In this document: piece by piece, positions 1 through 8,744 of the stretch
Position numbering within the stretch: the stretch's first letter is position 1
Layout of the letters: the number at the start of each line of letters is the position of its first letter
Source of the DNA: Paenibacillus sp. G2S3
GTDB taxonomy: Bacteria > Bacillota > Bacilli > Paenibacillales > Paenibacillaceae
Length of the DNA stretch: 64,000 nucleotides
Direction: 5' to 3'
Assembly: GCF_030123105.1 (NCBI RefSeq)
Contig: NZ_CP126095.1
Span: 4,526,001-4,590,000 of the forward strand
Made by a program: the position numbers and the translations under genes
The notes under the pieces: model-generated
The model's database searches: none
Told to the model about the DNA's origin: nothing
The model's input: only the letters and a program-made list of their open reading frames with translations

Positions 1-38
1 CCTTTAAGACTTTTTGTGCTCAGGCAAAAATAAGGTCA

Positions 39-58
39 AATTGTATTATTATACAATT
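39..58. repeat. AT-rich inverted repeat downstream of the peptide transporter operon
   Basis: An 8-bp perfect inverted repeat, AATTGTAT and ATACAATT around a TATT loop, lies about 55 nt beyond the stop of the last transporter gene. It is too AT-rich and lacks a clear U-run to be called a terminator; it may be a weak transcript end or an operator of a gene outside the window. The rest of 1-113 shows nothing else. Confidence 0.25.
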
Positions 59-113
59 CAACATTAATTATTCAAGACTTAGGAGCGAATCGTCATTATA
101 TCTTTGACAGCTA

Positions 114-1079
114 TTAGACTAAATGACAAGCTACAAAATGGTTATTTCCGGCATCACGGAATACCGGGATTTCAGACCTGCAAACCTCTTGTGCATAGGG
201 GCAGCGGGTATGAAATTTACAACCGGAAGGCGGGTTCACCGGACTTGGGATATCCCCCTTAAGGACAATTCTTTCCCTTTTCAGCTTTGGAATAGGTATT
301 GGAACAGCTGATAACAATGCCTTGGTATACGGATGGAGCGGATTCTTAAATAATTCATCTCTAGAAGCCGTCTCCATCATAGATCCCAGATACATAACGC
401 CAATTCTTGAACATAAATGCTCAACCACACTCAAATCATGGGAGATGAACAAATAGGTTAGACCACGGCTCTGCTGCAGCTTACTGAATAAATTAATAAT
501 CTGTGCTTGGATGGACACATCCAAGGCCGAGACTGGCTCGTCTGCAATGATTAGCTCAGGATTCAGCACAAGCGCTCGCGCGATTCCGATCCGTTGCCGC
601 TGTCCTCCTGAGAATTCATGCGGGAAGCGATCAATATGATAAGAGGATAGACCACATGCCTCAAGCGCCTCGAGCACCCGATCACGAACCTCTGATTTTG
701 AGCATAACCCATGATCCAGTAAAGCTTCTCCGATAGCATCACCTATGCGAACCCTAGGGTTAAGTGAGCTATATGGGTCTTGAAAGATTAGCTGCATTTG
801 GGGTCTGATATTTCGCAATTCAGAAGGAGACAAGGAATGAATGTCTATCCCTTTGAATTTGATCTCACCTGCCGTTTTATCCGTTAGCCGTAAAATCGTC
901 CGTCCGACCGTACTCTTGCCGCTCCCGGATTCCCCTACAAGCCCAAACGTCTCCCCTGGCTGAAGTGTGATGCTAATATCGTCAACAGCTTTTACATGCC
1001 CAACCGTGCGGTTAAGCAATCCCTTAGTAACAGGGAAGTATTTTTTCAAATGATTGACCTCAAGCAATGCCTCAGGCAT
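114..1079 (-). CDS. Oligopeptide ABC transporter ATP-binding protein (OppF/DppF type)
   Basis: Cytoplasmic ATPase that, with the OppD-type partner, powers peptide uptake. Walker A GESGSGKST lies near residue 49, the signature FSGGQRQR mid-protein, and Walker B LIIADEP shortly after. The C-terminus has the oligopeptide-ATPase extension with the Cys pair of CKFHTRCP. The start is the ATG at 1079: an AGGAGG sits 9 nt before it, so the longer ATG at 1097 is rejected. The start overlaps the stop of the upstream ATPase gene by 8 nt, which implies translational coupling. It is the last gene of a five-gene operon. Opp, Dpp or App specificity cannot be told from sequence alone. Confidence 0.93.
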   Translation of the reverse strand: MPEALLEVNHLKKYFPVTKGLLNRTVGHVKAVDDISITLQPGETFGLVGESGSGKSTVGRTILRLTDKTAGEIKFKGIDIHSLSPSELRNIRPQMQLIFQDPYSSLNPRVRIGDAIGEALLDHGLCSKSEVRDRVLEALEACGLSSYHIDRFPHEFSGGQRQRIGIARALVLNPELIIADEPVSALDVSIQAQIINLFSKLQQSRGLTYLFISHDLSVVEHLCSRIGVMYLGSMMETASRDELFKNPLHPYTKALLSAVPIPIPKLKRERIVLKGDIPSPVNPPSGCKFHTRCPYAQEVCRSEIPVFRDAGNNHFVACHLV

Positions 1080-2055
1080 GAACAACCGCCTCCTCATACA
1101 ACCAGCAAGCTACCTTTTGTCTGCTGGCTACTTCTTTAAGCTGGGGCTGCTGGCTGACACATACAGGCATGCAATGCTCACAGCGGTCATGAAAATAACA
1201 AGAGGGTACCAGCTCTAGCGGATTTGGCACTTGGCCAGGTATGGAATACAGCTCATCCTGTCGCTGATTAATAACTGGCTTCGATTTGAGCAGCCCTTTC
1301 GTATAAGGGTGTTTGGGATTGTTGAACAATTCAACAACCTCCCCCTCCTCCACAATCTTTCCGGAGTACATAACAATCACGTAATCGGCCATCTCCGCGA
1401 CTACACCCAGATCATGGGTGATTAATAAAATAGACATGCCGGAGCTGTCTTTAATTTCACGAAGCATATCCAGAATCTGTGCTTGAATCGTTACATCCAG
1501 CGCTGTTGTCGGCTCATCTGCAATCAATAACTTTGGACTGCAGGCGATAGCAATAGCGATCATAATCCGCTGCAGCATCCCTCCACTTAATTCATGTGGA
1601 TAACTATCAGCAATTTGCTCAGGTCGTGATATGCCTACCTGTTTTATTAGTTCAATCGCCCGGATACGCGCCTGCTTCTTATTCATCTTCAAATGCACGA
1701 TCAACGGCTCCATAATTTGTTCACCGATCTTAATTACAGGATTAAGGGAGGACATGGGCTCCTGGAAGATCATCGCGATCTCGTTACCACGGATGGCTCG
1801 CAGTGTATTTTTGTCCATTTGCAACAAATCTTCACCCTGAAAATCAATTTTGCCATGGGTTACCTTGCCCCCTGGCTCTTCAACAAGACCCATGATGGAC
1901 ATCGCGGTCACGCTTTTGCCGCAGCCCGATTCTCCGACGATACAGACCGTCTCTCCTTCACGAACACGGAAGCTTACATCATCAACGGCTTTCACTTTTC
2001 CTTCTTCCGTGAAGAAGTATGTACTTAGACCGTCTATATTCATTAAATCACTCAT
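1072..2055 (-). CDS. Oligopeptide ABC transporter ATP-binding protein (OppD/DppD type)
   Basis: First ATPase of the peptide importer, 327 aa as expected for the family. Walker A GESGCGKS is near residue 40, the signature is LSGGMLQR, and Walker B LLIADEP is followed by TTALD. The C-terminal peptide-transporter extension CYFHDRCEHC carries clustered cysteines, which in relatives can bind an Fe-S cluster. An AGGT/GGTGA-type ribosome site precedes the ATG; a second in-frame ATG four codons on is possible. It lies 11 nt after the permease gene and overlaps the next ATPase gene. Confidence 0.93.
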   Translation of the reverse strand: MSDLMNIDGLSTYFFTEEGKVKAVDDVSFRVREGETVCIVGESGCGKSVTAMSIMGLVEEPGGKVTHGKIDFQGEDLLQMDKNTLRAIRGNEIAMIFQEPMSSLNPVIKIGEQIMEPLIVHLKMNKKQARIRAIELIKQVGISRPEQIADSYPHELSGGMLQRIMIAIAIACSPKLLIADEPTTALDVTIQAQILDMLREIKDSSGMSILLITHDLGVVAEMADYVIVMYSGKIVEEGEVVELFNNPKHPYTKGLLKSKPVINQRQDELYSIPGQVPNPLELVPSCYFHDRCEHCMPVCVSQQPQLKEVASRQKVACWLYEEAVVHA

Positions 2056-2066
2056 GTGAGGGTCAC

Positions 2067-2990
2067 CTACCTCTTCTGTTTAGGATCAAGTACGTCCCGG
2101 AGTCCGTCACCAAAGATATTGATCGCGATTACTGTCGCGAAGATGGACAGCCCTGGCGGAATCCACAGCCACGGACGATCCTTAAAATCGATCATATTAT
2201 TCGCTGCATCAATCATATTGCCCCAGGTTGGCGTTGGCGGCATAACACCTAGTCCAAAGAAGCTAAGAACCGATTCACTCAATATAGCGCCACCGATGTT
2301 GAGCGTTGCCATAACGATCAGCAGCGGGACAATGTTCGGCAGCAAATGGTTGAACAATTTACGCCGATCGCGAAGGCCTAATACTACAGCTGCTTGCATA
2401 AACTCACGTTCTCGCAGACTAAGCATTTGCCCTCGTACCATACGTGCCATACCCGGCCAGCTCACAATACTGAGCATAAGCATAACGATATACATCCGGT
2501 AATCCGTTGGAATCTTCCACTCCGATAATAACGCTCCAAAAATAAAGAGCAGCGGCAGACTCGGAACGGTCAATAAAAGATCCGCAACTCGCATGATGAT
2601 TTGATCGGCGATTCCGCGGTAATAGCCAGCTATGGCTCCCAAAAGAGCCCCGATAAACACCGAAAGAACCATTGATGCTAGTCCTACTGTTAGTGAAATT
2701 CGTCCTGCCTGCATCACCCGGGTCAAAATATCTCTGCCCAGCGCGTCAGTGCCAAGCCAATGCTTCATATTAGGTGCCTTGTTCATCAGTGCCATATTAA
2801 TTTTGTTATCCGTATAGGGTGAGAACAGCGGGCCTATAAAACAAAGCGCAAACATAAAGATCACTACCACAAATCCGGATACCGCCAGTTTGTTCTTTAA
2901 CAATCTCCGTAGGGATTGCCGGAATAAAGAGGATTTTCCTTTGGTGGTCTGGGGCTTGGAGATTCCCGCTACATTACTTTGAACTGCCAC
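2067..2990 (-). CDS. Oligopeptide ABC transporter permease (OppC/DppC type)
   Basis: Inner permease subunit of the peptide importer. After a short cytoplasmic N-terminus there is the OppC_N segment (RRLLKNKLAVSGFVVV), then the binding-protein-dependent permease domain with about six membrane segments and an EAA-like loop (REREFMQAAVVLG..DRRKLFNHLLPN) that contacts the ATPases. The start is the GTG at 2990, because GAGGAGG lies 8 nt before it. The longer ATG at 3047 would overlap oppB by 41 nt and lacks a ribosome site. The ribosome site sits in the last codons of the upstream gene. Confidence 0.92.
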   Translation of the reverse strand: MAVQSNVAGISKPQTTKGKSSLFRQSLRRLLKNKLAVSGFVVVIFMFALCFIGPLFSPYTDNKINMALMNKAPNMKHWLGTDALGRDILTRVMQAGRISLTVGLASMVLSVFIGALLGAIAGYYRGIADQIIMRVADLLLTVPSLPLLFIFGALLSEWKIPTDYRMYIVMLMLSIVSWPGMARMVRGQMLSLREREFMQAAVVLGLRDRRKLFNHLLPNIVPLLIVMATLNIGGAILSESVLSFFGLGVMPPTPTWGNMIDAANNMIDFKDRPWLWIPPGLSIFATVIAINIFGDGLRDVLDPKQKR

Positions 2991-3006
2991 GTCAGCTTCC
3001 TCCTCT

Positions 3007-3960
3007 CTATAGCCGAACTCTAGGATCGGCAATCCGGTACAAAACATCCGAAAGCAACGTTCCTATGACGGTAAGTATGGCAATAAACATCGTAAAGCCC
3101 ATCAGCAAGGGATAATCCCTAAGTCCGAAGGACTGCATATACAGCTGGCCAATCCCAGGCCAATTGAATATTTTCTCAATAATAAGTGATCCGCCAAATA
3201 GTGCTGGAAGCTCGAAGCCAACCAGGGTAATCGCAGGCAATAAGGCATTTCGCAGGGCATGTGTAAAGAGTACCTTACGCTCCCTTAGGCCTTTGGCACG
3301 GGCGGTGCGGATATAATCCTGCTTTAAGACATCGATCATATTGCTACGGAAATAACGGGTGAGCGAGCCTAATCCAAGGAGGGTCATAACCACAACCGGA
3401 AGGGTCATATGCATTACGATCTCCTTAAAGTACGCGAGACCCGTAGCATTACTACCTGTAGTGATTATTCCACCCGGGGGCAGCCACTTGAGATCGACGG
3501 CCAGGATTTTGATCAGGAATAAGCCTATAAAAAATGACGGCAGCGACATTGCTGCGAATATAGCGATCATCACGAGTGTATCGAACCATGAATATTGCTT
3601 ATAGGCTGAAATCACACCAATAATAACTGCAATCACCCACGTCAGAAACGTGGAAACGGCAGCCAGCAAAAAGGAATTCCAAATATAATCATTAAAAAGC
3701 TGCAGCACAGGCTTCTGTTGGGCTAAGGAGTAACCGAAATCGCCATGCAGCGCATTCTTCATCCAGATTCCATACCGCTCAAGCATCGGCTTGTTTAAGC
3801 CGTAGATCTCACGCAGCTCCGCTTTGCGTTCAGCGGTCAATTTGATATTTCCGGTTATGAAGTCCCCGGGGGTTGATGCATATAGACAGAAGATCAATAA
3901 TGATGCCGCAAATAAGATAATGACCATGTACAACAGTCTTTTCGATAAATAAGCACTCAT
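3007..3960 (-). CDS. Oligopeptide ABC transporter permease (OppB/DppB type)
   Basis: First permease subunit, 317 aa. Membrane segments begin at residue ~9 (YMVIILFAASLLIFCLY). The EAA loop near residue 215 reads YIRTARAKGLRERKVLFTHALRN, typical of OppB/DppB. An AAGGAG ribosome site precedes the ATG. It follows the binding-protein gene by 55 nt and is followed by the second permease, matching the family order A-B-C-D-F. Confidence 0.93.
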   Translation of the reverse strand: MSAYLSKRLLYMVIILFAASLLIFCLYASTPGDFITGNIKLTAERKAELREIYGLNKPMLERYGIWMKNALHGDFGYSLAQQKPVLQLFNDYIWNSFLLAAVSTFLTWVIAVIIGVISAYKQYSWFDTLVMIAIFAAMSLPSFFIGLFLIKILAVDLKWLPPGGIITTGSNATGLAYFKEIVMHMTLPVVVMTLLGLGSLTRYFRSNMIDVLKQDYIRTARAKGLRERKVLFTHALRNALLPAITLVGFELPALFGGSLIIEKIFNWPGIGQLYMQSFGLRDYPLLMGFTMFIAILTVIGTLLSDVLYRIADPRVRL

Positions 3961-4015
3961 GACAGACTCCTTATGATTTGTCCCCTGCCCATCTGAGCAG
4001 GGGACACTGGATTAT

Positions 4016-5764
4016 TTATTTCAGGCTCCAAGTTGGCAGACTGCCAGCAAGCCCAATGAACGGGCTAACCGATAGATTCTCAATACGTCCGTTATAGGCG
4101 TATACAGTCTTTTTGTAACTTGTGAAAATAATAGGCAGTTCATCATTGAAGAGCTGGTACAGCTCTTTGTATACCGCTTTGCGGGCTTCAATATCAGTAG
4201 TAGCTAAGGCTTTATTGTATAGCTCCAGGAATTTCGGATTGTCATAATCAGTGATTTCTCCATCGAAGAACTGCATGAACCCATCAGCCGGATCAGTCAA
4301 CATACTAGTGGAGAAGGATACGAGGTCGTAGTCCCCACCTTCTACCTTAGATACCAGAGAGTTAAAGTCTGCGAATACCTCCGGCTGGAAATCGATACCC
4401 AGTGCTTCAAAATTCTCTTTAGCTACAGCGATGAAAATATCGGTGTTTTTGCTCTTAGAGCCGAGGTAATGAATGCTAAGCGGTTTGCCATCTTTTTCAC
4501 GGATACCACCAGCGCCTACCGTCCAGCCTGCTTCATCGAGCAATTGTTTAGCTTTTTCCGGATCATATTTGTAAGGATTAATGCCCTCCTCTGTGTAAGA
4601 CCAAGAGATAGGGGATGCCGGGATGTTGGCAATGGAGCCTGCACCTTGTGCTGCGTCTACATAAATACTCTGACGATCCAGACCGTACACAATGGCTTGA
4701 CGTACAAGCTTATCCTTGAGCTGCTCATGCTTCAGATTGACTTGCAGATAACCGTAGGTGCTTGGAGTGTAAGGAATAATATTCACAAAACCGAGCGCTT
4801 TCAGCTTCTCGATATTCTCTTCTGTCGCACTAAAGGAAGCGTAGTCCACCTCACCCGTTTCTACGAACTGCCATACATCGCCTTCCGTAGTTTTATAAAT
4901 GAAATGCTCCGTCTTTGGTTTACCTTTGAAATAATTCTCATTCGCTACAAAACGCACTTCTTGCCCCGGAATAAATTTCTCCAGCTTGTAAGGTCCATCC
5001 CCGAGTGGCTTCTCATGAAGCTTTTTAATATATTCAAGATCTCCGAATTTATAGTCCTTGCCATAGTAAGCTTTCGACAATACATTCGAGCCGAGCTGTA
5101 CCAGCGCTGTTGCGTTTGGTTGCTCAAGCGTCACTGAAATCGTCTGTGGATCAATCACTTTAATCCCTTCTATCGCTGTAGAAGTACCTTCTTTATAGGC
5201 TTTGCCGCCTTTAACATTTAGTGATGGAAGCTGGGAGCTACCGTCATACGATTTGTCATATTGGATCGTCCAAGTAAAGGCTACGTCATCCGCTGTCAAG
5301 GGTGAGCCGTCGCTGAATTTCAGATCTTTTCTCAAGTGGAATGTGTATGTAAGCTGATCATCCGAAACATCCCAGCTCTCTGCAAGCTCCGGTGTCGGAA
5401 CGCCTTTATCGTCTACTGTTACTAGTGAAGCATATAGCAGTGAAGATACATTGCCATCATAACCACTTTGCTGAAAATATGGAGTAAAAGCTCCACTCGG
5501 GTCCGTTAACCCTACGATAATGGTGTCTGTACGTTTCTGTGCAACTGCTGGAAGTTTGGACAAATCGGTTGCGGTAAAAGGCTCGCTTAGCGCACCCGCA
5601 GGAACAGTCTCTGGTGTAGTTGTTGCTTCCACATTGGTTGAATTGGACCCCGCAGCCGCATTGTTCGCGGACGAGGATTCGTTATTACTGTTGTTAGCGC
5701 AAGCAGAAAGTAACAGTGAACCCGTAAGCAGTAATGAAGTGATTACAATCGCATTTTTTCTCAT
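4016..5764 (-). CDS. Peptide ABC transporter substrate-binding lipoprotein (family 5, OppA-like)
   Basis: Extracellular solute-binding lipoprotein of 582 aa. The N-terminus MRKNAIVITSLLLTGSLLLSAC ends in a lipobox (LSAC), then a Ser/Asn/Thr-rich linker to residue ~60. The SBP_bac_5 fold follows, with landmarks such as the LTYTFHLRKDLKFSDG stretch and the terminal PIIFTSYKKTVYAY. A GGGAG ribosome site lies before the ATG. It is first in the operon and likely the most highly expressed member. Its promoter region carries an interrupted palindrome (5863-5905) that may be an operator. Ligand unknown. Confidence 0.93.
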   Translation of the reverse strand: MRKNAIVITSLLLTGSLLLSACANNSNNESSSANNAAAGSNSTNVEATTTPETVPAGALSEPFTATDLSKLPAVAQKRTDTIIVGLTDPSGAFTPYFQQSGYDGNVSSLLYASLVTVDDKGVPTPELAESWDVSDDQLTYTFHLRKDLKFSDGSPLTADDVAFTWTIQYDKSYDGSSQLPSLNVKGGKAYKEGTSTAIEGIKVIDPQTISVTLEQPNATALVQLGSNVLSKAYYGKDYKFGDLEYIKKLHEKPLGDGPYKLEKFIPGQEVRFVANENYFKGKPKTEHFIYKTTEGDVWQFVETGEVDYASFSATEENIEKLKALGFVNIIPYTPSTYGYLQVNLKHEQLKDKLVRQAIVYGLDRQSIYVDAAQGAGSIANIPASPISWSYTEEGINPYKYDPEKAKQLLDEAGWTVGAGGIREKDGKPLSIHYLGSKSKNTDIFIAVAKENFEALGIDFQPEVFADFNSLVSKVEGGDYDLVSFSTSMLTDPADGFMQFFDGEITDYDNPKFLELYNKALATTDIEARKAVYKELYQLFNDELPIIFTSYKKTVYAYNGRIENLSVSPFIGLAGSLPTWSLK

Positions 5765-5862
5765 GTACCTATCTCCCTTTTCTCTCTAATAGAATAATAA
5801 CTATAATTCCTACCTGTTAAGTATGAATAACTTCTGATGTTCATTATAGAAAGGTTTTTGAG

Positions 5863-5905
5863 TTCTGTAAAGAGAGAACTTCAAAAAAATTCTCTACAAA
5901 CAGAA
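5863..5905. promoter_or_regulatory. Interrupted palindrome upstream of the peptide-binding protein gene
   Basis: Two 16-nt arms, TTCTGTAAAGAGAGAA (5863-5878) and TTCTCTACAAACAGAA (5890-5905), form a near-perfect inverted repeat around an 11-nt AT-rich spacer. It sits 100-140 nt before the transporter's first gene. The same TTCTC/GAGAA halves recur in the promoter region of the upstream ArsR-like gene (6939-6945 and 6967-6973), so an operator for that regulator is a reasonable guess. Confidence 0.35.
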
Positions 5906-5924
5906 TTATGCAAATATTAAAACA

Positions 5925-5969
5925 AATAAAAAAAGCCAAAACCCTCTCTGCATAAGAGAATTCTGACTT
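5925..5969 (-). terminator. Terminator of the ArsR-like regulator gene
   Basis: Read on the minus strand, a 15-bp stem (AAGTCAGAATTCTCT with AGAGGGTTTTGGCTT, several G-U pairs) around TATGCAG is followed by a T-rich run. It lies 30-70 nt after the regulator's stop and separates it from the transporter operon. Confidence 0.6.
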
Positions 5970-5996
5970 TCAGACCGTAATATTTTTTCGAAATCT

Positions 5997-6899
5997 TTAT
6001 TTTAAATACTCAAATAGCTGCTCGTTCATCCGATGAATGCCTTCCAGACGCAGACTATATCCAGTGACATTCTCCCCTTCAATATAGGCATGAAGCAAAC
6101 CTGCACAACGAAGATTAAAAATATGATCATGAACGATCCCCTTCGAGATTCCCGCATGCTTTACGATTTCGGTAAACGTTTTGCGGCCACTGCTAAGGGC
6201 TTGGAGGATTTTCAGGCGGCTTTTTTCACTCAGACTGCGAATGGCTCTATACATAAAAGGTGAAATTTCCTCGTTCTCTATCGAAATCCAAGCCGCATAA
6301 TGACAGATCGTTAATTCACCGTAGCAATAAATGATATTAGCAGGCTGAAAATGATACTGCGGAATCAGAACGAGCTTCTTGAGCCCATCCGTGGGAATGA
6401 AGTAAAATCCGTTGGTCGTCTTGTTCACAAAATCAGCCGTTTCCAGTTCATTAAGCTCCATGTTCTTTAAATCTACATGCTGCTGTAATTTGCTCAGAAT
6501 GGCAGGGTTGCATTGACTAAAGTACTGGCGGTTCCATTCGGAGAGTAAAAATACTACGCGATTACGGTAATCCTCCATATGGCTTGGAAATACCTTTACA
6601 TATTTTGATAAGGTCTCATATAACTCGCCAACAGATAACCCTTCAATCCAGTTTAGCACACTGTCTACATCATCCTTGAATGGACAACAGTAAATGAGCA
6701 GATTCAACATTTTCCACTCATTGTTTAGTTCGGTTTCCTTCAGACGAGATAGCAGCTCTTCACTAAGGGTGCTTTCGATTTCGTTAACCCACGCTCCCCC
6801 TAGATCAATCTTCTTATAGGATTTTTTGCAGAGATAAGTATGTAAGCTGTTCAATAATTCATAAATCGATCCAAATTCAACCTCAACCTTGTATTCCAC
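5997..6899 (-). CDS. ArsR-like winged-helix transcriptional regulator
   Basis: A 300-aa protein whose last ~80 residues form a winged helix of the ArsR type: SLSEKSRLKILQALSSG, then TFTEIVKHAGISKGIVHDHI as the recognition-helix region, then a wing ending YSLR. The first ~210 residues are an uncharacterised domain found in longer ArsR-like regulators of Paenibacillus and relatives; no metal-binding cysteine motif is apparent. It is transcribed towards the peptide transporter but is separated from it by a terminator, so it may control that operon in trans. The effector is unknown. Confidence 0.75.
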   Translation of the reverse strand: MEYKVEVEFGSIYELLNSLHTYLCKKSYKKIDLGGAWVNEIESTLSEELLSRLKETELNNEWKMLNLLIYCCPFKDDVDSVLNWIEGLSVGELYETLSKYVKVFPSHMEDYRNRVVFLLSEWNRQYFSQCNPAILSKLQQHVDLKNMELNELETADFVNKTTNGFYFIPTDGLKKLVLIPQYHFQPANIIYCYGELTICHYAAWISIENEEISPFMYRAIRSLSEKSRLKILQALSSGRKTFTEIVKHAGISKGIVHDHIFNLRCAGLLHAYIEGENVTGYSLRLEGIHRMNEQLFEYLK

Positions 6900-7130
6900 A
6901 ACGATTCCTCCTGCTAGCGGTTCTTTTCAGTAGTGAGATATTCTCTTAATCTTATTGTATTATCCTGAGAATACGCAAGCTACTCTATAAATGGGAGTGC
7001 ATAAAAATTCATTAGTTGCTGTATGACTGCTGTTTGACTTCAGAATTTATTTGCATCTCACGTTGATTTTATTTTGTTTGTGAGTGTCTGAGCAACAGGA
7101 TCGCTGCTCTTATAATAATGCTGTAGGACA
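6900..7130. other. Intergenic region before the repeats
   Basis: This carries the leader of the ArsR-like gene, with an inverted pair TATTCTC (6939-6945) and GAGAATA (6967-6973). No credible ORF was seen. The region then passes into repeat-bearing DNA that runs to about 7917. Confidence 0.4.
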
Positions 7131-7282
7131 AATTCAGTGCGATGTCTATGGTGAACACATCCGCGGACGGACCCTACAGCAATATACATTCCAGTGCAGT
7201 TCCATGGCTGAAATATAGCCGCACGATTCCACCACCTCACACATTCCAGTGCGGTTCCATCAGTGAACACATACGCGTACGA
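7131..7282. repeat. Two diverged copies of a ~40 bp intergenic repeat plus a partial copy
   Basis: Copies at 7131-7170 and 7243-7282 share the layout CAGTGCGrT...GTGAACACAT followed by CGCG-containing sequence. A partial copy with ACATTCCAGTGCAGTTCCAT lies at 7186-7205 and matches 7241-7260 at 19 of 20 positions. The copies abut the larger tandem array. Confidence 0.6.
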
Positions 7283-7283
7283 A

Positions 7284-7917
7284 GCTGCTATCGGACACAA
7301 TGGACCTTATAAGCAGCATTTCTCCCAATTTAGGGTTCTATCGGACCCCATGGGCGCTATTGACGTAAAAAGTGACTAATCTTAGCCTTTTCCTAAGGAA
7401 TAGTTGCACTGGTGTCCGAAACTTTGCTCAAAAGGTAAAAAATTTGCAAATAACGTCATCTGAGTCCAATTACTCTAGCAGGCAATTATTTTTCGACGTT
7501 GTCGGACTCAGTGGACCCTATACGCAGTATTATCCCACTTTTAGTACGCTATCGGACTCTAGGGGCGCTAATGACGTAAAAAGTAACTAATTTTAGCATT
7601 TTGCCAAGAGATAGCTGCACTGGTGTCCGAAACTTTACTCAAAAAGCAAAATATGTGCTAATAACGTCATCTGGGTCCGATGGCTTCAGCGGGTGATTTG
7701 ATTCGACGCTATCGGACACAGTGGACCCTATACGCAGTATTATCCCACTTTTAGTGCGCTATCGGACTCCATGGGCGCTAATGAAGTAAAAGTAACTATT
7801 TTTAGCCTTTTCCAAAGGAATAGTTGCACTGGAGTCCGAAACTTTACTCAAAAGGTAAAAAAATGTGCTAATAACGTCTACTGAGTCCGAAAGCTCCAGC
7901 GGGTGATAATGATTTCG
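7284..7917. repeat. Three tandem ~210 bp repeats with alternating TCGGAC / GTCCGA sites
   Basis: The landmark TCGGACaCA/TCGGACTCA starts at 7291, 7502 and 7712, and the landmark TCCGAAACTTT at about 7415, 7626 and 7835, giving periods of 209-211 bp. Each unit holds GTGGACC-type sites, an inverted pair such as TCGGACTCCA with TGGAGTCCGA about 80 bp apart, and ACGTCA or TGACGT motifs. Nothing in the array looks coding. The organisation suggests an amplified palindromic intergenic repeat. Confidence 0.8.
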
Positions 7918-8367
7918 GGAGTATTGAGCATGCAGAGGAATTAGCGCACTTTTAAGCTTCAAAGCTTTGAAGCCTCCGAAAATACCAAGTGCCGGGCTGT
8001 CGCAAATTTCCTCCGGCATGCCCGAGCGCCAGTAAAGTCCAGTTCGGCCTGTATATCCAGCACACCAGCTTGTCCAGAAATTCCAGCCCCCCACCTTCTC
8101 GGATCGCCTAAGGTCACACGATCACGTCTGCCTCCTGTCCCCATTCGCAAAACCAGTTTACTCCCATACCAAACAATACAAAGCAAAGCAGCTGCCCTTA
8201 GTAACAGGAGAGCATTGTTTACACCAGTAATCCTAACTTCCTCGATAAATCACCTGTAGAACGTTATCAAACGTCCAGAGCGAGCATTGGATCTGCTACA
8301 TTCCTCGCTTTTTGCAAATCGTGGTAGTAAAATATAGGCAATAACAATTTAGGAGTGAAGCCATAAG
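7918..8367. other. Gene-free stretch after the tandem repeats
   Basis: Short ORFs here have no ribosome sites and atypical composition, and none is supported. The last ~30 nt carry the AGGAG ribosome site of the GNAT gene at 8368. Confidence 0.4.
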
Positions 8368-8661
8368 ATGCAAATTCAAAATGGAACAGGACGTTTTTTT
8401 GTTGCGAATGACGGTAAGGACCTTGCCGAGATCACATACAGTTTGGATAAAGAGGCTGGGGAATTGGTCATTGACCACACTCGTGTCTCTGAGGAACTGC
8501 GCGGTCAAGGTACCGGTGAAGAACTTGTACGGGCTGTTGTAGATAAAGCTCGAAGTGAAAATTTGAAAATTGTTCCTGTGTGCTCCTATGCAGCTCATCA
8601 ATTCGAGAAGCATCCGGAGTATAAGGACGTGCTGAGCGGGAACACAGGCGAGCGAGACTGA
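8368..8661 (+). CDS. Small GNAT-like N-acetyltransferase (YjdJ/NATD1 type)
   Basis: A 97-aa minimal acetyltransferase. The beta strands AEITYSL and GELVIDHTRV lead to the acetyl-CoA loop ELRGQGTGEELVRAVVDKAR, then LKIVPVCSYAAHQFEKHPEYKDVL, the hallmark end of this mini-GNAT family. Substrate unknown. AGGAG lies 12 nt before the ATG. The next acetyltransferase gene follows after 83 nt and may be cotranscribed. Confidence 0.88.
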   Translation: MQIQNGTGRFFVANDGKDLAEITYSLDKEAGELVIDHTRVSEELRGQGTGEELVRAVVDKARSENLKIVPVCSYAAHQFEKHPEYKDVLSGNTGERD

Positions 8662-8744
8662 TCTCCGTTCCCGTTTCCGTAAAGCTTTATTAACCTATAC
8701 GAACTAATACACTTAGTTCAAATACACTTTAGGAGGAAACGGGT

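Noticed and set aside
4469..5137. A 222-codon plus-strand ORF opposite the peptide-binding lipoprotein
   Set aside because: It is the reverse-frame shadow of a gene with clear family motifs.
7759..8186. Minus-strand ORFs over and after the tandem repeats
   Set aside because: They cross repeat units, lack ribosome sites, and give incoherent products in two overlapping frames.
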